This document shows, one piece after another, positions 1-6,835 of a stretch of 22,369 nt of DNA. The position numbers and the translations under genes were made by a program. The notes under the pieces were generated by a model. It was not told the DNA's origin and searched no databases. It worked only from the letters and a program-made list of their open reading frames with translations. Numbering within the stretch: the first letter of the stretch is position 1; each line of letters begins with the position of its first letter. Source of the stretch: a virus; IMG/VR virus record IMGVR_UViG_3300045999_012725, positions 1 through 22,369 of that record; one strand, given 5' to 3'.

Positions 1-146
1 AGGGCTTCTACAAATGAATTTGCAGTAATTGAACTTGCTACATCAAGTTGAATACCATCAAGAAGAGCATGCGCTGCAGATACCAAATCGTAATTGGTAA
101 TTAACTCAAGATCTTCTTTTTTGTACCCAGGGGAAGTAATGCTCAT
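1..146 (-). CDS. N-terminal part of a small unknown protein (runs off the left edge)
   Basis: An open frame reads leftwards from an ATG at 146-144 to the window edge without a stop, giving about 48 residues starting MSITSPGYKKEDLELI. The start codon overlaps the stop of the upstream gene in an ATGA junction, the same 4-bp overlap seen between the next two genes, which supports it as a translationally coupled last visible member of this minus-strand operon. The visible part is hydrophilic then alanine-rich with no motif I recognise. Function is unknown. Confidence 0.6.
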   Translation of the reverse strand, partial: MSITSPGYKKEDLELITNYDLVSAAHALLDGIQLDVASSITANSFVEA

Positions 147-532
147 TTTTGTTCTGCTGTTTTGTTGTAATCAATTTCTAAATAACGGATTCCATCTAGG
201 TCATTGATGACGTATCCAGCTTTTTCTGTAGGATCAATTTTTTGTGCTGCTTCCAGGATGCGCCTGAAAGTTTCCGCTAAATCTCCGCTATTTTGGTCTT
301 CGCACTTTTCTTGTGCGGAATGAATTTCTTCTAGGGTCCAAAAAAACATTGAACGTTGTTTATCTTCTGGTTGAAACACCATGACGCCGGGACCCTCGGC
401 TTCCCACATCTTGCAGTAGTGCTGCCCCATGTCACCAAGGATAAGTTTAAGTGTGGCTGAGAGCATCCTGGCGCTTGTCTTGTCCATCTCTGGACCGATC
501 ACGGAAGCAATAAGTTTTTCGCGTCGATTCAT
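143..532 (-). CDS. Hypothetical protein, 129 aa
   Basis: This 129-residue soluble protein has no signal peptide or membrane segment. It is mixed alpha/beta in composition, with an amphipathic N-terminal half (MNRREKLIASVIGPEMDKTS) and a C-terminal stretch resembling a short beta hairpin (GIRYLEIDYNKT). The start overlaps the upstream gene stop by 4 bp (ATGA) and its own stop overlaps the next start the same way, so it is almost certainly translated as part of a coupled operon. I do not recognise the family. Position in a short cluster headed by an HTH protein hints at an early or regulatory role, but that is inference only. Confidence 0.7.
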   Translation of the reverse strand: MNRREKLIASVIGPEMDKTSARMLSATLKLILGDMGQHYCKMWEAEGPGVMVFQPEDKQRSMFFWTLEEIHSAQEKCEDQNSGDLAETFRRILEAAQKIDPTEKAGYVINDLDGIRYLEIDYNKTAEQK

Positions 533-987
533 TTTTCGATCAATCCCTGACGTGTCAATGATTCCAACAGTTTAGGTAAAGGCTGATAAATAACGACCAT
601 CTTGCCAAGATTGCCGCGTTTTTTAATCAGCTTACCGCGTTCGTCTTTTAATTTATCGAACTCTCCAGAACGAATTAAGTATTCTGCCACGCAACGCAAA
701 CGTCTCTTAAGAGGCAGTTCAGCCAAAGGAAATTTACCGCAGATTGTATCGGGATTTAGGTCTTTAAAAGCTAAACGTAACCGATTTGCCAAGGTCATGC
801 TGGAGTTTTCGTCCTCTTCTTCATAGTTTTTTATGTTTTCTAAATACCGTACCAAGCATCCGGTATCAAATGAACCAACCGGTGGCAGAAAGTCTTTTAC
901 CTGTTCGGCCAGGGAAAGAGGAAGGAGCTCCGAATAGTTTTCAAGAGTGACGGCATAAATATCAATGCCTTTAAATCGATGTCCCAT
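529..987 (-). CDS. Hypothetical protein, 152 aa, possible nucleic-acid-binding C-terminus
   Basis: This 152-residue protein is charged throughout. An acidic stretch near residues 56-62 (YEEEDENSS) is followed by a basic region around residues 90-130 (LKRRLRCVAEYLIRSGEF, KLIKKRGN) that could form a winged-helix-like or other nucleic-acid-binding fold; this is a guess from charge and helix pattern, not a recognised domain. The start shares one base with the stop of the upstream HTH gene (TAATG) and the end overlaps the next gene by 4 bp, so it is coupled to both. No family was recognised. Confidence 0.7.
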   Translation of the reverse strand: MGHRFKGIDIYAVTLENYSELLPLSLAEQVKDFLPPVGSFDTGCLVRYLENIKNYEEEDENSSMTLANRLRLAFKDLNPDTICGKFPLAELPLKRRLRCVAEYLIRSGEFDKLKDERGKLIKKRGNLGKMVVIYQPLPKLLESLTRQGLIEK

Positions 988-1397
988 TATTGGTTATTCC
1001 CGTTTGCGCTCTTATACATTATGCCTTTATAAAAATCAGAGCTTTCTGGTTTTTTGTTTTTTGCAAACGACTGGATCAGGTTGTTCCATGGAATACGGAC
1101 CACTGCTTTCTTCCCTGGGTCAGGATTGATATTCACATAATGAATGCCTTCGGTCCAGCCCTTTTCAGCATTGTGCCTACCAAGATTAATCCAGTTGCGT
1201 AAAGTTTGATCAGAAACACCAAGACGCCTGGCGCACTCTTCAGTTGAGATATACTCATCTGCAAACGCCTGGGGATTTAACGTATCTGTTTCGCCGCCTT
1301 GGTAACGGCTGTGCCACATGGAAGCAAGAATATTGCGAATGCCTTTTAGTTCATGCGCAACATCTTCTAACCCCTTTCTAATTCCAAACGTTGCCAT
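987..1397 (-). CDS. Helix-turn-helix DNA-binding protein (excisionase/MerR-like)
   Basis: This 136-residue protein probably binds DNA. Residues about 49-72 (YISTEECARRLGVSDQTLRN and the following helix) match the helix-turn-helix layout of excisionase and MerR-type N-terminal domains: a Ser/Thr-led helix, a GVS turn and an RNW recognition helix. A downstream segment (GIHYVNINPDPGKKAVVRIP) would fit the wing or beta hairpin typical of these small proteins. It is the first gene of a minus-strand operon of at least four overlapping genes and lies divergent to the structural gene at 1452, a usual place for a local regulator. Whether it acts as repressor, activator or directionality factor cannot be told; no integrase is visible in the window. 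Confidence 0.75.
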   Translation of the reverse strand: MATFGIRKGLEDVAHELKGIRNILASMWHSRYQGGETDTLNPQAFADEYISTEECARRLGVSDQTLRNWINLGRHNAEKGWTEGIHYVNINPDPGKKAVVRIPWNNLIQSFAKNKKPESSDFYKGIMYKSANGNNQ

Positions 1398-1451
1398 TGA
1401 TGCGTTTCTTTTTCAGAAATGCTAATGTATAAACAAAGTTTTTGCTAGACG
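1398..1451. promoter_or_regulatory. Divergent intergenic region with a T4-late-like TATAAACA box
   Basis: This 54-bp AT-rich gap separates the divergently transcribed HTH gene and the 1452 gene, so promoters for both must lie here or inside genes. On the plus strand TATAAACA at 1428-1435 matches the T4-type late box TATAAATA at 7 of 8 positions and sits 16 nt before the ATG at 1452. No convincing -35/-10 pair was found for the minus strand, although TTTATACAT is present. No start-site evidence exists. Confidence 0.35.
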
Positions 1452-1784
1452 ATGGAAAACGAAGTCCCCATGAGCCAGCCTCCACTTCCCCAGCCAGAAC
1501 AGATGGTACAAAACCCCGTACCGCCTGCCTACCCAGACGTGGAAGCAATGAAGGCTCAGGCCCGTGAACTAGCTATCCAGCAGATCCTGGCGAGCAGAGG
1601 GGCTGCTTCTCCTCAGCCAGTACCGCAACCCCTGGAACCACGCGTCATCTATGTACGTCGCAACCTAACGGTGGCTGAATTGATTGTTGTATTTGCTATT
1701 GCATGTGGATTGGTAATTGGTGTTCCAAACGCCTGGAATTTTGCGTCTAGTCGACTGCCACAAATTGAAGTCAAAGTCAAGTAA
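1452..1784 (+). CDS. Small proline-rich protein with one membrane helix
   Basis: This 110-residue protein has a Pro/Gln-rich N-terminal half (PPLPQPEQ, PVPPAYP, SPQPVPQPLEP) and a single hydrophobic segment at about residues 75-93 (LIVVFAIACGLVIGVP), followed by a short polar tail. The predicted layout is a cytoplasmic or virion-side flexible arm with one transmembrane helix. An internal ATG at 1470 (MSQPPLP) is an alternative start. It opens the plus-strand virion and lysis block, immediately upstream of the tail fibre. A role in the virion, membrane penetration or lysis is possible, but no family was recognised. Confidence 0.65.
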   Translation: MENEVPMSQPPLPQPEQMVQNPVPPAYPDVEAMKAQARELAIQQILASRGAASPQPVPQPLEPRVIYVRRNLTVAELIVVFAIACGLVIGVPNAWNFASSRLPQIEVKVK

Positions 1785-1796
1785 TAAACACAGCTC

Positions 1797-1818
1797 TCTT
1801 ATAATTCAGAGTATAAGA
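1797..1818 (+). repeat. 7-bp perfect inverted repeat upstream of the tail-fibre start
   Basis: TCTTATA (1797-1803) and TATAAGA (1812-1818) are perfect inverted copies separated by 8 nt. The pair lies between the stop of the small membrane-protein gene and the GTG start at 1833. There is no T-run, so it is not a standard terminator. It could be an operator or a weak 5-prime hairpin; the right arm also gives a partial late-promoter-like TATAAGAA. Confidence 0.4.
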
Positions 1819-1832
1819 ATTGTGGTTCAATA

Positions 1833-4142
1833 GTGGCTAACAGGCGCATATCTGAGTTACCCGCCATTACTGCGGGAAATATTAATGATAGCGATCTGCT
1901 CACAATTGTTGATGTTGCAGAGGTTGATCCTGGTTTAAAAAATAAAAAACTTACGATCTCTACAACAAAAGAATACCTGAATGGCTATTATTTTCAACTA
2001 ACGGGTGGCACTATTGGTGGTTCTGTTGTAATCACCAATGACCTAACGGTTTCAGGTATTTTTAATCCGTCGACTATCCAGGTAAGCGGTACTGGTACTT
2101 TTGCACAACTTGTTGTAACAGGTAATGCAGAAGTCCGTAACACTTTAAGTGGCAATACAATTACGGGTTTACAGATTAACGGTTTAAACGTTAATGCAAC
2201 AACAGGTAATATCACAACTCTTACAGTTGGTTCGGAAACGGTAGGTACTGGTAACTTTACCCGCATTAGCGGCATCACGATTACTGGTACAACCGGACAA
2301 TTTCAGACGTTAACCGGACAAACTGTAAACAGCGCAACCGGTATTTTCTCAAGCCTTAGCGGTACCAACATCACCGGGGTCAATGGCGTATTCACGACCC
2401 AGGTGTCTGGTGCTGTTGTTACAGGAAGTGCTGGACGTTTTAGTAATGTCACTGGCATCAGCGGTGTTTTTACAACTCGTTTGTCTGGTGCAACGATTAC
2501 AGGTGATATAGTTCTTGGCGCTAATATCACAGGTGTAAGCGGCGTATTTACTACAAGGCTTTCTGGTTTAACGATTACTGGGGCGACTGGTTTATTTACT
2601 ACGTTAACCGGAGTTTCCGGTGTCTTTACTTCCCAGGTCTCTGGCACAACTATTACCGGTGCGACGGGAGCTTTCACAAACCTTACTGGTTCATTTGGTA
2701 CTTTTACAACTCAACTTTCAGGAACCTCAATCACGGGTACATCTGTTAATGCCACAGTAATCACTGGTGTTTCAGGTGTCTTTACAAACGCTGTATCTGG
2801 GGCAGTTGTCACAGGTGAGGTCGGTAGGTTTACGTCTGTTACCGGAACAACAGGTGTCTTTACTTCTCGTATTTCTGGTTTAACAATTACTGGCGTAACT
2901 GGTTTATTCCAGCGAATTGAAGCACTAACCGGTGTTTTTGTTGATACTATTTCAATTCCGACGATTAGTACGACGGGCAATATTGTTGCCGGTGGGAATT
3001 TAGTCATTAGTGGTAGCGGAGTCATTTCTTCTGGGTTTACGGTTAGCGGAACATTATCTGGTAGCACGGTCACAGGTGCAACCGGTGGATTTGGCATTCT
3101 TATTGGCAATGAGATTTACGGTCTAACCAGTATTTCTGGCGCAACCATTACGGGTGCATCTGGCTCCTTTACTCGTGTCACTGCTGTTAGTGGTGTTTTT
3201 ACCACTAACCTGAGCGGTGCAACAGTTACAGGCAATACCGTTAATGCAACAACTGGTAATTTTGTTACTGGTATTTTTAGTGTTGTATCGGGAACTGTTG
3301 TTACAGGCGACGCTGGACGTTTTACGGTAGTTACCGGAACAACAGGTGTCTTTACTTCTCAACTTTCTGGTGCTGTTGTAACTGGCGTCACTGGTGCTTT
3401 TTCTAATGTCAATGCAGTAAGCGGCACCTTTACAGATCGCGTTTCTGGTGCTGTTATTACAGGAGACGCAGGGCGTTTTAGTAACATTACTGGTATTTCT
3501 GGCGTCTTTACAACCAGTGTATCTGGAGCTACTTTCACCGGTGCTGCAGGTAGTTTTGGTACTGTTACGGGCGTTTCTGGTGTTTTTACGTCCCAACTCT
3601 CTGGTGCAACCATTACTGGCAATGCCGGTCTCTTTACTAGAATTACAGGTGTCAGTGGCTTATTTACTACGCAGCTTTCCGGACAAAATGTTGTTGGTGA
3701 AAACGCAACTTTTAACTACATTACTGGTAGTACTAGGGTTGAAGGTGGAACTGTTTCTGGGGCTATAGTAACTGGCAATACTGGTTTATTTGGAAATGTA
3801 ACTGCTGCTACTGGTAACTTTACGTCACGTGTTTCTGGTACATACATTACTGGAAACACCATTGAAGCGGTTACTGTTACTGCAACAACTGGTAATTTTA
3901 CAATTGCTAATTTTACTCAAACTACAACTGGAAACATCAGTGTAAGCGGTAGCGGCACCTTTGGTTCCGGTGTTTTAAGTGACGGTCCAATTGCTACTAA
4001 AATATTGTTTGAAAACAATCAAATTATTACAACAAGCTATACTATAACAACAGGAAGAAACGCAATGGCAGTAGGAGATATTACTCTTAATTCAGGAGTA
4101 GTGATTACAATTCCAAGTGGAAGTAGGTGGCTTATAGTTTAA
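1833..4142 (+). CDS. Repeat-rich tail fibre protein
   Basis: This 769-residue fibre protein probably forms a trimeric host-contact structure. The N-terminus (residues 1-50, RRISELPAITAGNINDSDLL and on through KNKKLTISTTKEYL) matches the attachment segment I recall from cyanophage tail fibres. Residues about 80-715 are built from degenerate repeats of roughly 26 residues, each with a SGVFTT-xx-SGATITG core followed by GxF and an NxTG turn, very rich in Gly, Thr, Ser and Val, as expected for a beta-helical shaft. The C-terminus (DITLNSGVVITIPSGSRWLI) is the short cap often seen at the end of such fibres. The start is a GTG without a clear ribosome-binding site, chosen because the ISELP motif follows at once. 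Antisense ORFs here are artefacts of the repetitive codons. Confidence 0.85.
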   Translation: MANRRISELPAITAGNINDSDLLTIVDVAEVDPGLKNKKLTISTTKEYLNGYYFQLTGGTIGGSVVITNDLTVSGIFNPSTIQVSGTGTFAQLVVTGNAEVRNTLSGNTITGLQINGLNVNATTGNITTLTVGSETVGTGNFTRISGITITGTTGQFQTLTGQTVNSATGIFSSLSGTNITGVNGVFTTQVSGAVVTGSAGRFSNVTGISGVFTTRLSGATITGDIVLGANITGVSGVFTTRLSGLTITGATGLFTTLTGVSGVFTSQVSGTTITGATGAFTNLTGSFGTFTTQLSGTSITGTSVNATVITGVSGVFTNAVSGAVVTGEVGRFTSVTGTTGVFTSRISGLTITGVTGLFQRIEALTGVFVDTISIPTISTTGNIVAGGNLVISGSGVISSGFTVSGTLSGSTVTGATGGFGILIGNEIYGLTSISGATITGASGSFTRVTAVSGVFTTNLSGATVTGNTVNATTGNFVTGIFSVVSGTVVTGDAGRFTVVTGTTGVFTSQLSGAVVTGVTGAFSNVNAVSGTFTDRVSGAVITGDAGRFSNITGISGVFTTSVSGATFTGAAGSFGTVTGVSGVFTSQLSGATITGNAGLFTRITGVSGLFTTQLSGQNVVGENATFNYITGSTRVEGGTVSGAIVTGNTGLFGNVTAATGNFTSRVSGTYITGNTIEAVTVTATTGNFTIANFTQTTTGNISVSGSGTFGSGVLSDGPIATKILFENNQIITTSYTITTGRNAMAVGDITLNSGVVITIPSGSRWLIV

Positions 4143-4152
4143 ATAGATTACA

Positions 4153-4164
4153 TTAAAATAAAAC
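4153..4164 (+). promoter_or_regulatory. A-rich promoter-like motif TTAAAATAAAAC
   Basis: TTAAAATAAAAC sits 22 nt before the 4187 start. Closely similar motifs precede two minus-strand genes (8688 and 9498) at similar distances, suggesting a phage late promoter element. Sequence similarity is the only evidence; AT-rich intergenic DNA could give this by chance. Confidence 0.3.
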
Positions 4165-4186
4165 ATAAGGAAACACTGGTAAAACA

Positions 4187-4732
4187 ATGAATTACGGAAC
4201 ACTTGCTGTTGATTACATTACTTATACATCTAACGGCAGTGGATCTACTGCGTATTTAAGTGGGTTTTTTACTGGAAGATTCCCTAGCGTTTCTACTACT
4301 GGTACGGTTTCTGGTACCACGGTAACTGGAAGCACAGGAAACTTTTTAACGCTTAATGCGGTCACAGGCATTTTTACCAGTTCTCAATTAACAGATCCAG
4401 CAATTATCGGTACAATTTCAGAAGATATCTATACTATTACTGACGGCGCTGCTTTTGAAGTGGATCCTGGAAATGGCAGTGTCCAATTAATAACCCTTGG
4501 GTCTAGTCGAACACCAAAAGCCACTAATTTTGCGGCAGGAGAAGCGGTTACATTAATGGTCAATGACGGCTCTGCTTATACGTTGACTTGGACTGATTCA
4601 ACTTGGGGAAGTGGTGGGGTTGTATGGACCGGCGGTTCTGCACCAACTCTTTCAACAAGTGGATATACAGTTTTGCAATTTTGGAAAGTAAGTGGTCAAG
4701 TTTATGGGGCAAATGTAGGAGCAGTAGCATGA
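4187..4732 (+). CDS. Fibre-like virion protein, 181 aa
   Basis: This 181-residue protein continues the fibre composition. Residues about 30-70 contain two copies of the SGTTVTGSTGNFLTL / VTGIFTSS repeat found in the 769-aa fibre. Residues about 75-181 form a different domain: ITDGAAFEVDPGNGSVQLIT, then GEAVTLMVNDGSAYTLTW and a C-terminal YTVLQFWKVSGQVYGA. That region matches the short beta-rich tip domain often found at the C-terminus of phage structural proteins in marine and freshwater viromes. An AAGGAA purine tract lies upstream but rather far from the ATG. The stop overlaps the next gene start (ATGA). It is likely a fibre tip or baseplate-associated protein; the exact place in the virion is unknown. 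Confidence 0.7.
   Translation: MNYGTLAVDYITYTSNGSGSTAYLSGFFTGRFPSVSTTGTVSGTTVTGSTGNFLTLNAVTGIFTSSQLTDPAIIGTISEDIYTITDGAAFEVDPGNGSVQLITLGSSRTPKATNFAAGEAVTLMVNDGSAYTLTWTDSTWGSGGVVWTGGSAPTLSTSGYTVLQFWKVSGQVYGANVGAVA
4717..4721 (+). promoter_or_regulatory. Ribosome-binding site AGGAG that sets the propeller gene start
   Basis: AGGAG lies 7 nt before the ATG at 4729 and inside the end of the upstream gene. It supports starting the propeller protein at MRIPLGLRAAAG rather than at upstream in-frame ATGs such as 4603, whose encoded residues are an out-of-frame copy of the previous gene. Confidence 0.65.
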
Positions 4733-6327
4733 GAATTCCTTTGGGGTTACGGGCGGCCGCAGGCAGTTCTTCAGGTGGTCCATGGAATATCGCATCTGCA
4801 GTTTATAACGGTTCTCCAATAAATTCTTACTATGTAGGAACACGAGACTCTAATTGTCAGGATGTTTTTTTTAAACCTGATGGCACAAAGATGTATATTC
4901 TTGGTAATGGAAACGATAATGTATATGAATACAATTTATCAACAGCATGGGATATCTCAACAGCTAGCTACTTACAGAGTTTTTCTGTAGCAGCACAAGA
5001 TAACACCCCTGCTGGTATTTCGTTTAAAGATGATGGTACCAAGATGTATATTGTCGGTAGCACCAATGACACCGTATATGAATACAATTTATCAACGGCT
5101 TGGAATATCTCAACCGCTAGCTACTTGCAAAGTTTTTCTGTAGCAGCACAAGATACCAATCCTGGCGGTCTTTTTTTTAAAACCGATGGCACCAAAATGT
5201 ATATTGTTGGCGTCGTCAACAGAATCGTATATGAATACAATTTATCAACAGCTTGGAATATCTCAACCGCTAGCTACTTGCAAAGTTTTTCTGTAGCAGC
5301 ACAAGCTGGCCCTCAGGGTATTTCGTTTAAAGATGATGGCACCAAGATGTATATTGTTGGTGCTGGAAGCGACAATGTATATGAATACAATTTATCAACG
5401 GCTTGGAATATCTCAACCGCTAGCTACTTACAGAGTTTTTCTGTCACATCGTATGAAACCACACCTAATGGAGTATTTTTTAAAGGTGATGGCACAAAGA
5501 TGTATATAATTGGCAGCAGTGCAAACGCTGTGTATCAATACGATTTATCAACAGCCTGGAACTTAGCTACTGCATCTTTTACAAATCCGACAACAAATTA
5601 TTTTTTTATTGGAACACAAGACACAATACCCAGTGATGTTTTTTTTAAACCAGATGGCACCAAAATGTATGTTGCTGGTAGTACAAACGACAATGTATAT
5701 GAATACAATTTATCAACGGCTTGGAATATCTCAACAGCTAGCTACTTACAAAGTTTTTCTGTAGTTGCACAGGAAAGTACAATTAACGGACTTTCTTTTA
5801 AGACAGACGGTACCAAGATGTATATTGTTGGTAGCATCAATGACACCGTATATGAATACAATTTATCAACAGCATGGAACGTTACAACAGCCAGCTACTT
5901 ACAGAGTTTTTCTGTAGCAGCACAAGACACACTTCCTGGCGGTCTTTTTTTTAAAACCGATGGCACCAAGATGTATATTGTCGGTAGCATTAATGACACC
6001 GTATATGAATACAATTTATCAACGGCATGGGATATCTCAACAGCTAGCTACTTACAAAGTTTCTCTGTAACCGCACAAGATAACACTCCTACTGGTATTT
6101 CGTTTAAAGATGATGGCACCAAGATGTATATTGTTGGTTTTACCACTGACACCGTATATGAATACAATTTATCAACGGCTTGGAACGTTACAACAGCTAG
6201 TTACTTGCAAAGTTTTTCTGTAGCAGCACAAGATACCGGTCCTATTGGCATCTCGTTTAAAGATGATGGTACTAAAATGTATATGATTGGCACCGTAAGA
6301 GATTCTGTATGGTCTTATGACCTCTAA
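4729..6327 (+). CDS. Ten-repeat beta-propeller virion protein
   Basis: This 532-residue protein consists almost wholly of ten copies of a 51-residue repeat. The core is a GISFKDDGTKMYIVG strand pair, then a DTVYEYNLSTAW strand pair, then DISTASYLQSFSVAAQ. DGTKMY occurs exactly ten times. The N-terminus begins part-way through a repeat (WNIASAVYNGS) and the C-terminus stops at SVWSYDL, the half the first repeat lacks, the circular arrangement that closes propellers. The fold could be one ten-bladed ring or two five-bladed ones. A short Gly/Ser-rich leader (AAAGSSSGG) precedes it. The gene is coupled to the upstream fibre-like gene by a 4-bp overlap and lies next to the tail chaperone, so receptor or glycan binding at the tail tip is the likely role. 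No enzymatic motif was seen. Confidence 0.75.
   Translation: MRIPLGLRAAAGSSSGGPWNIASAVYNGSPINSYYVGTRDSNCQDVFFKPDGTKMYILGNGNDNVYEYNLSTAWDISTASYLQSFSVAAQDNTPAGISFKDDGTKMYIVGSTNDTVYEYNLSTAWNISTASYLQSFSVAAQDTNPGGLFFKTDGTKMYIVGVVNRIVYEYNLSTAWNISTASYLQSFSVAAQAGPQGISFKDDGTKMYIVGAGSDNVYEYNLSTAWNISTASYLQSFSVTSYETTPNGVFFKGDGTKMYIIGSSANAVYQYDLSTAWNLATASFTNPTTNYFFIGTQDTIPSDVFFKPDGTKMYVAGSTNDNVYEYNLSTAWNISTASYLQSFSVVAQESTINGLSFKTDGTKMYIVGSINDTVYEYNLSTAWNVTTASYLQSFSVAAQDTLPGGLFFKTDGTKMYIVGSINDTVYEYNLSTAWDISTASYLQSFSVTAQDNTPTGISFKDDGTKMYIVGFTTDTVYEYNLSTAWNVTTASYLQSFSVAAQDTGPIGISFKDDGTKMYMIGTVRDSVWSYDL
4780..6327 (+). repeat. Ten tandem ~153-bp coding repeats
   Basis: The propeller repeats are also conserved as DNA: blocks such as TATATGAATACAATTTATCA and AGCTACTTACAGAGTTTTTC recur nearly unchanged, with variation concentrated between them. 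Such identity suggests recent duplication or ongoing recombination between units. The middle unit (around 5530-5640) is the most divergent. Confidence 0.85.
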
Positions 6328-6344
6328 CTGTTAAGTTAATCGCC

Positions 6345-6779
6345 ATGTTTGTTAAATTAATTGACGGTAAACCGAGCAAATTTCCTTATACACTAGGAGA
6401 ACTGCGCCGCGATAACCCCGGCACTTCTTTCCCTGATGAGCTCAGTGTTTCTACACTGGCTTCTTATGATGTACACCCAGTTATTCAAACAGAAGCTCCG
6501 TCGATAGATAGCAAAACACATCGAACTACTCAATGGGTTGAGTTTATTAACTCTGCATGGACTCAATCATGGCAGATTCAACGTCTTTCGGAAGAAGCTG
6601 CTTCTACTAACATTCGTGCTGAACGAAATCGTCGACTTGCTGATTGTGATTGGACCCATTTATCTGACGCACCAGTAGATTCGACTCCATGGTCAATATA
6701 TCGTCAAGAACTTCGTGACATTACCAAACAAGTAGGTTTCCCCTGGAACGTGGTTTGGCCTGAAAAACCAAATACATAA
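6345..6779 (+). CDS. Phage tail assembly chaperone-like protein
   Basis: This 144-residue protein probably assists fibre or tail assembly. The C-terminal half matches the phage tail assembly chaperone family that accompanies fibre genes (the family I recall as Phage_tail_APC): RAERNRRLADCDWTHLSDAP, then YRQELRDITKQVGFP and a final VVWPEKP. The Arg/Asn-rich helix, the DWT motif, the YRQxLRD helix and the WPxxP end are its signature. The N-terminal half (FPYTLGELRRDNPGTSFPDE) resembles the segment seen at the start of related cyanophage proteins. It follows the propeller gene after 17 bp and is therefore likely co-expressed with the fibres it helps fold or attach. Confidence 0.75.
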   Translation: MFVKLIDGKPSKFPYTLGELRRDNPGTSFPDELSVSTLASYDVHPVIQTEAPSIDSKTHRTTQWVEFINSAWTQSWQIQRLSEEAASTNIRAERNRRLADCDWTHLSDAPVDSTPWSIYRQELRDITKQVGFPWNVVWPEKPNT

Positions 6780-6787
6780 ACTATGTA

Positions 6788-6795
6788 TATAAATT
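6788..6795 (+). promoter_or_regulatory. T4-late-like box TATAAATT before the endolysin
   Basis: TATAAATT matches the T4 late consensus TATAAATA at 7 of 8 positions and lies 40 nt before the endolysin ATG. A transcript starting a few bases downstream would begin close to the hairpin at 6804-6829. No promoter data exist; the match is short. Confidence 0.35.
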
Positions 6796-6803
6796 AAAAT
6801 TGC

Positions 6804-6829
6804 TTTAGAGTTAATTAACTAACTCTAAA
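6804..6829 (+). repeat. 10-bp perfect stem-loop just upstream of the endolysin start
   Basis: TTTAGAGTTA (6804-6813) pairs perfectly with TAACTCTAAA (6820-6829) across a 6-nt loop. The stem ends 6 nt before the endolysin ATG, and no T-run follows, so it is not an ordinary intrinsic terminator. It may tune translation or mRNA stability of the lysis gene. Confidence 0.6.
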
Positions 6830-6835
6830 AACAAG

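Noticed and set aside
1994-3622. Several long antisense ORFs (94 to 157 aa) across the tail-fibre gene
   Set aside because: They follow the repeat periodicity of the fibre codons and have Pro/Val/Thr compositions that mirror it on the opposite strand; no start signals or family resemblance.
4603-4728. A longer start for the propeller gene at ATG 4603
   Set aside because: The extra 42 residues are an out-of-frame reading of the preceding fibre-like gene, while ATG 4729 has an AGGAG site and the ATGA overlap.
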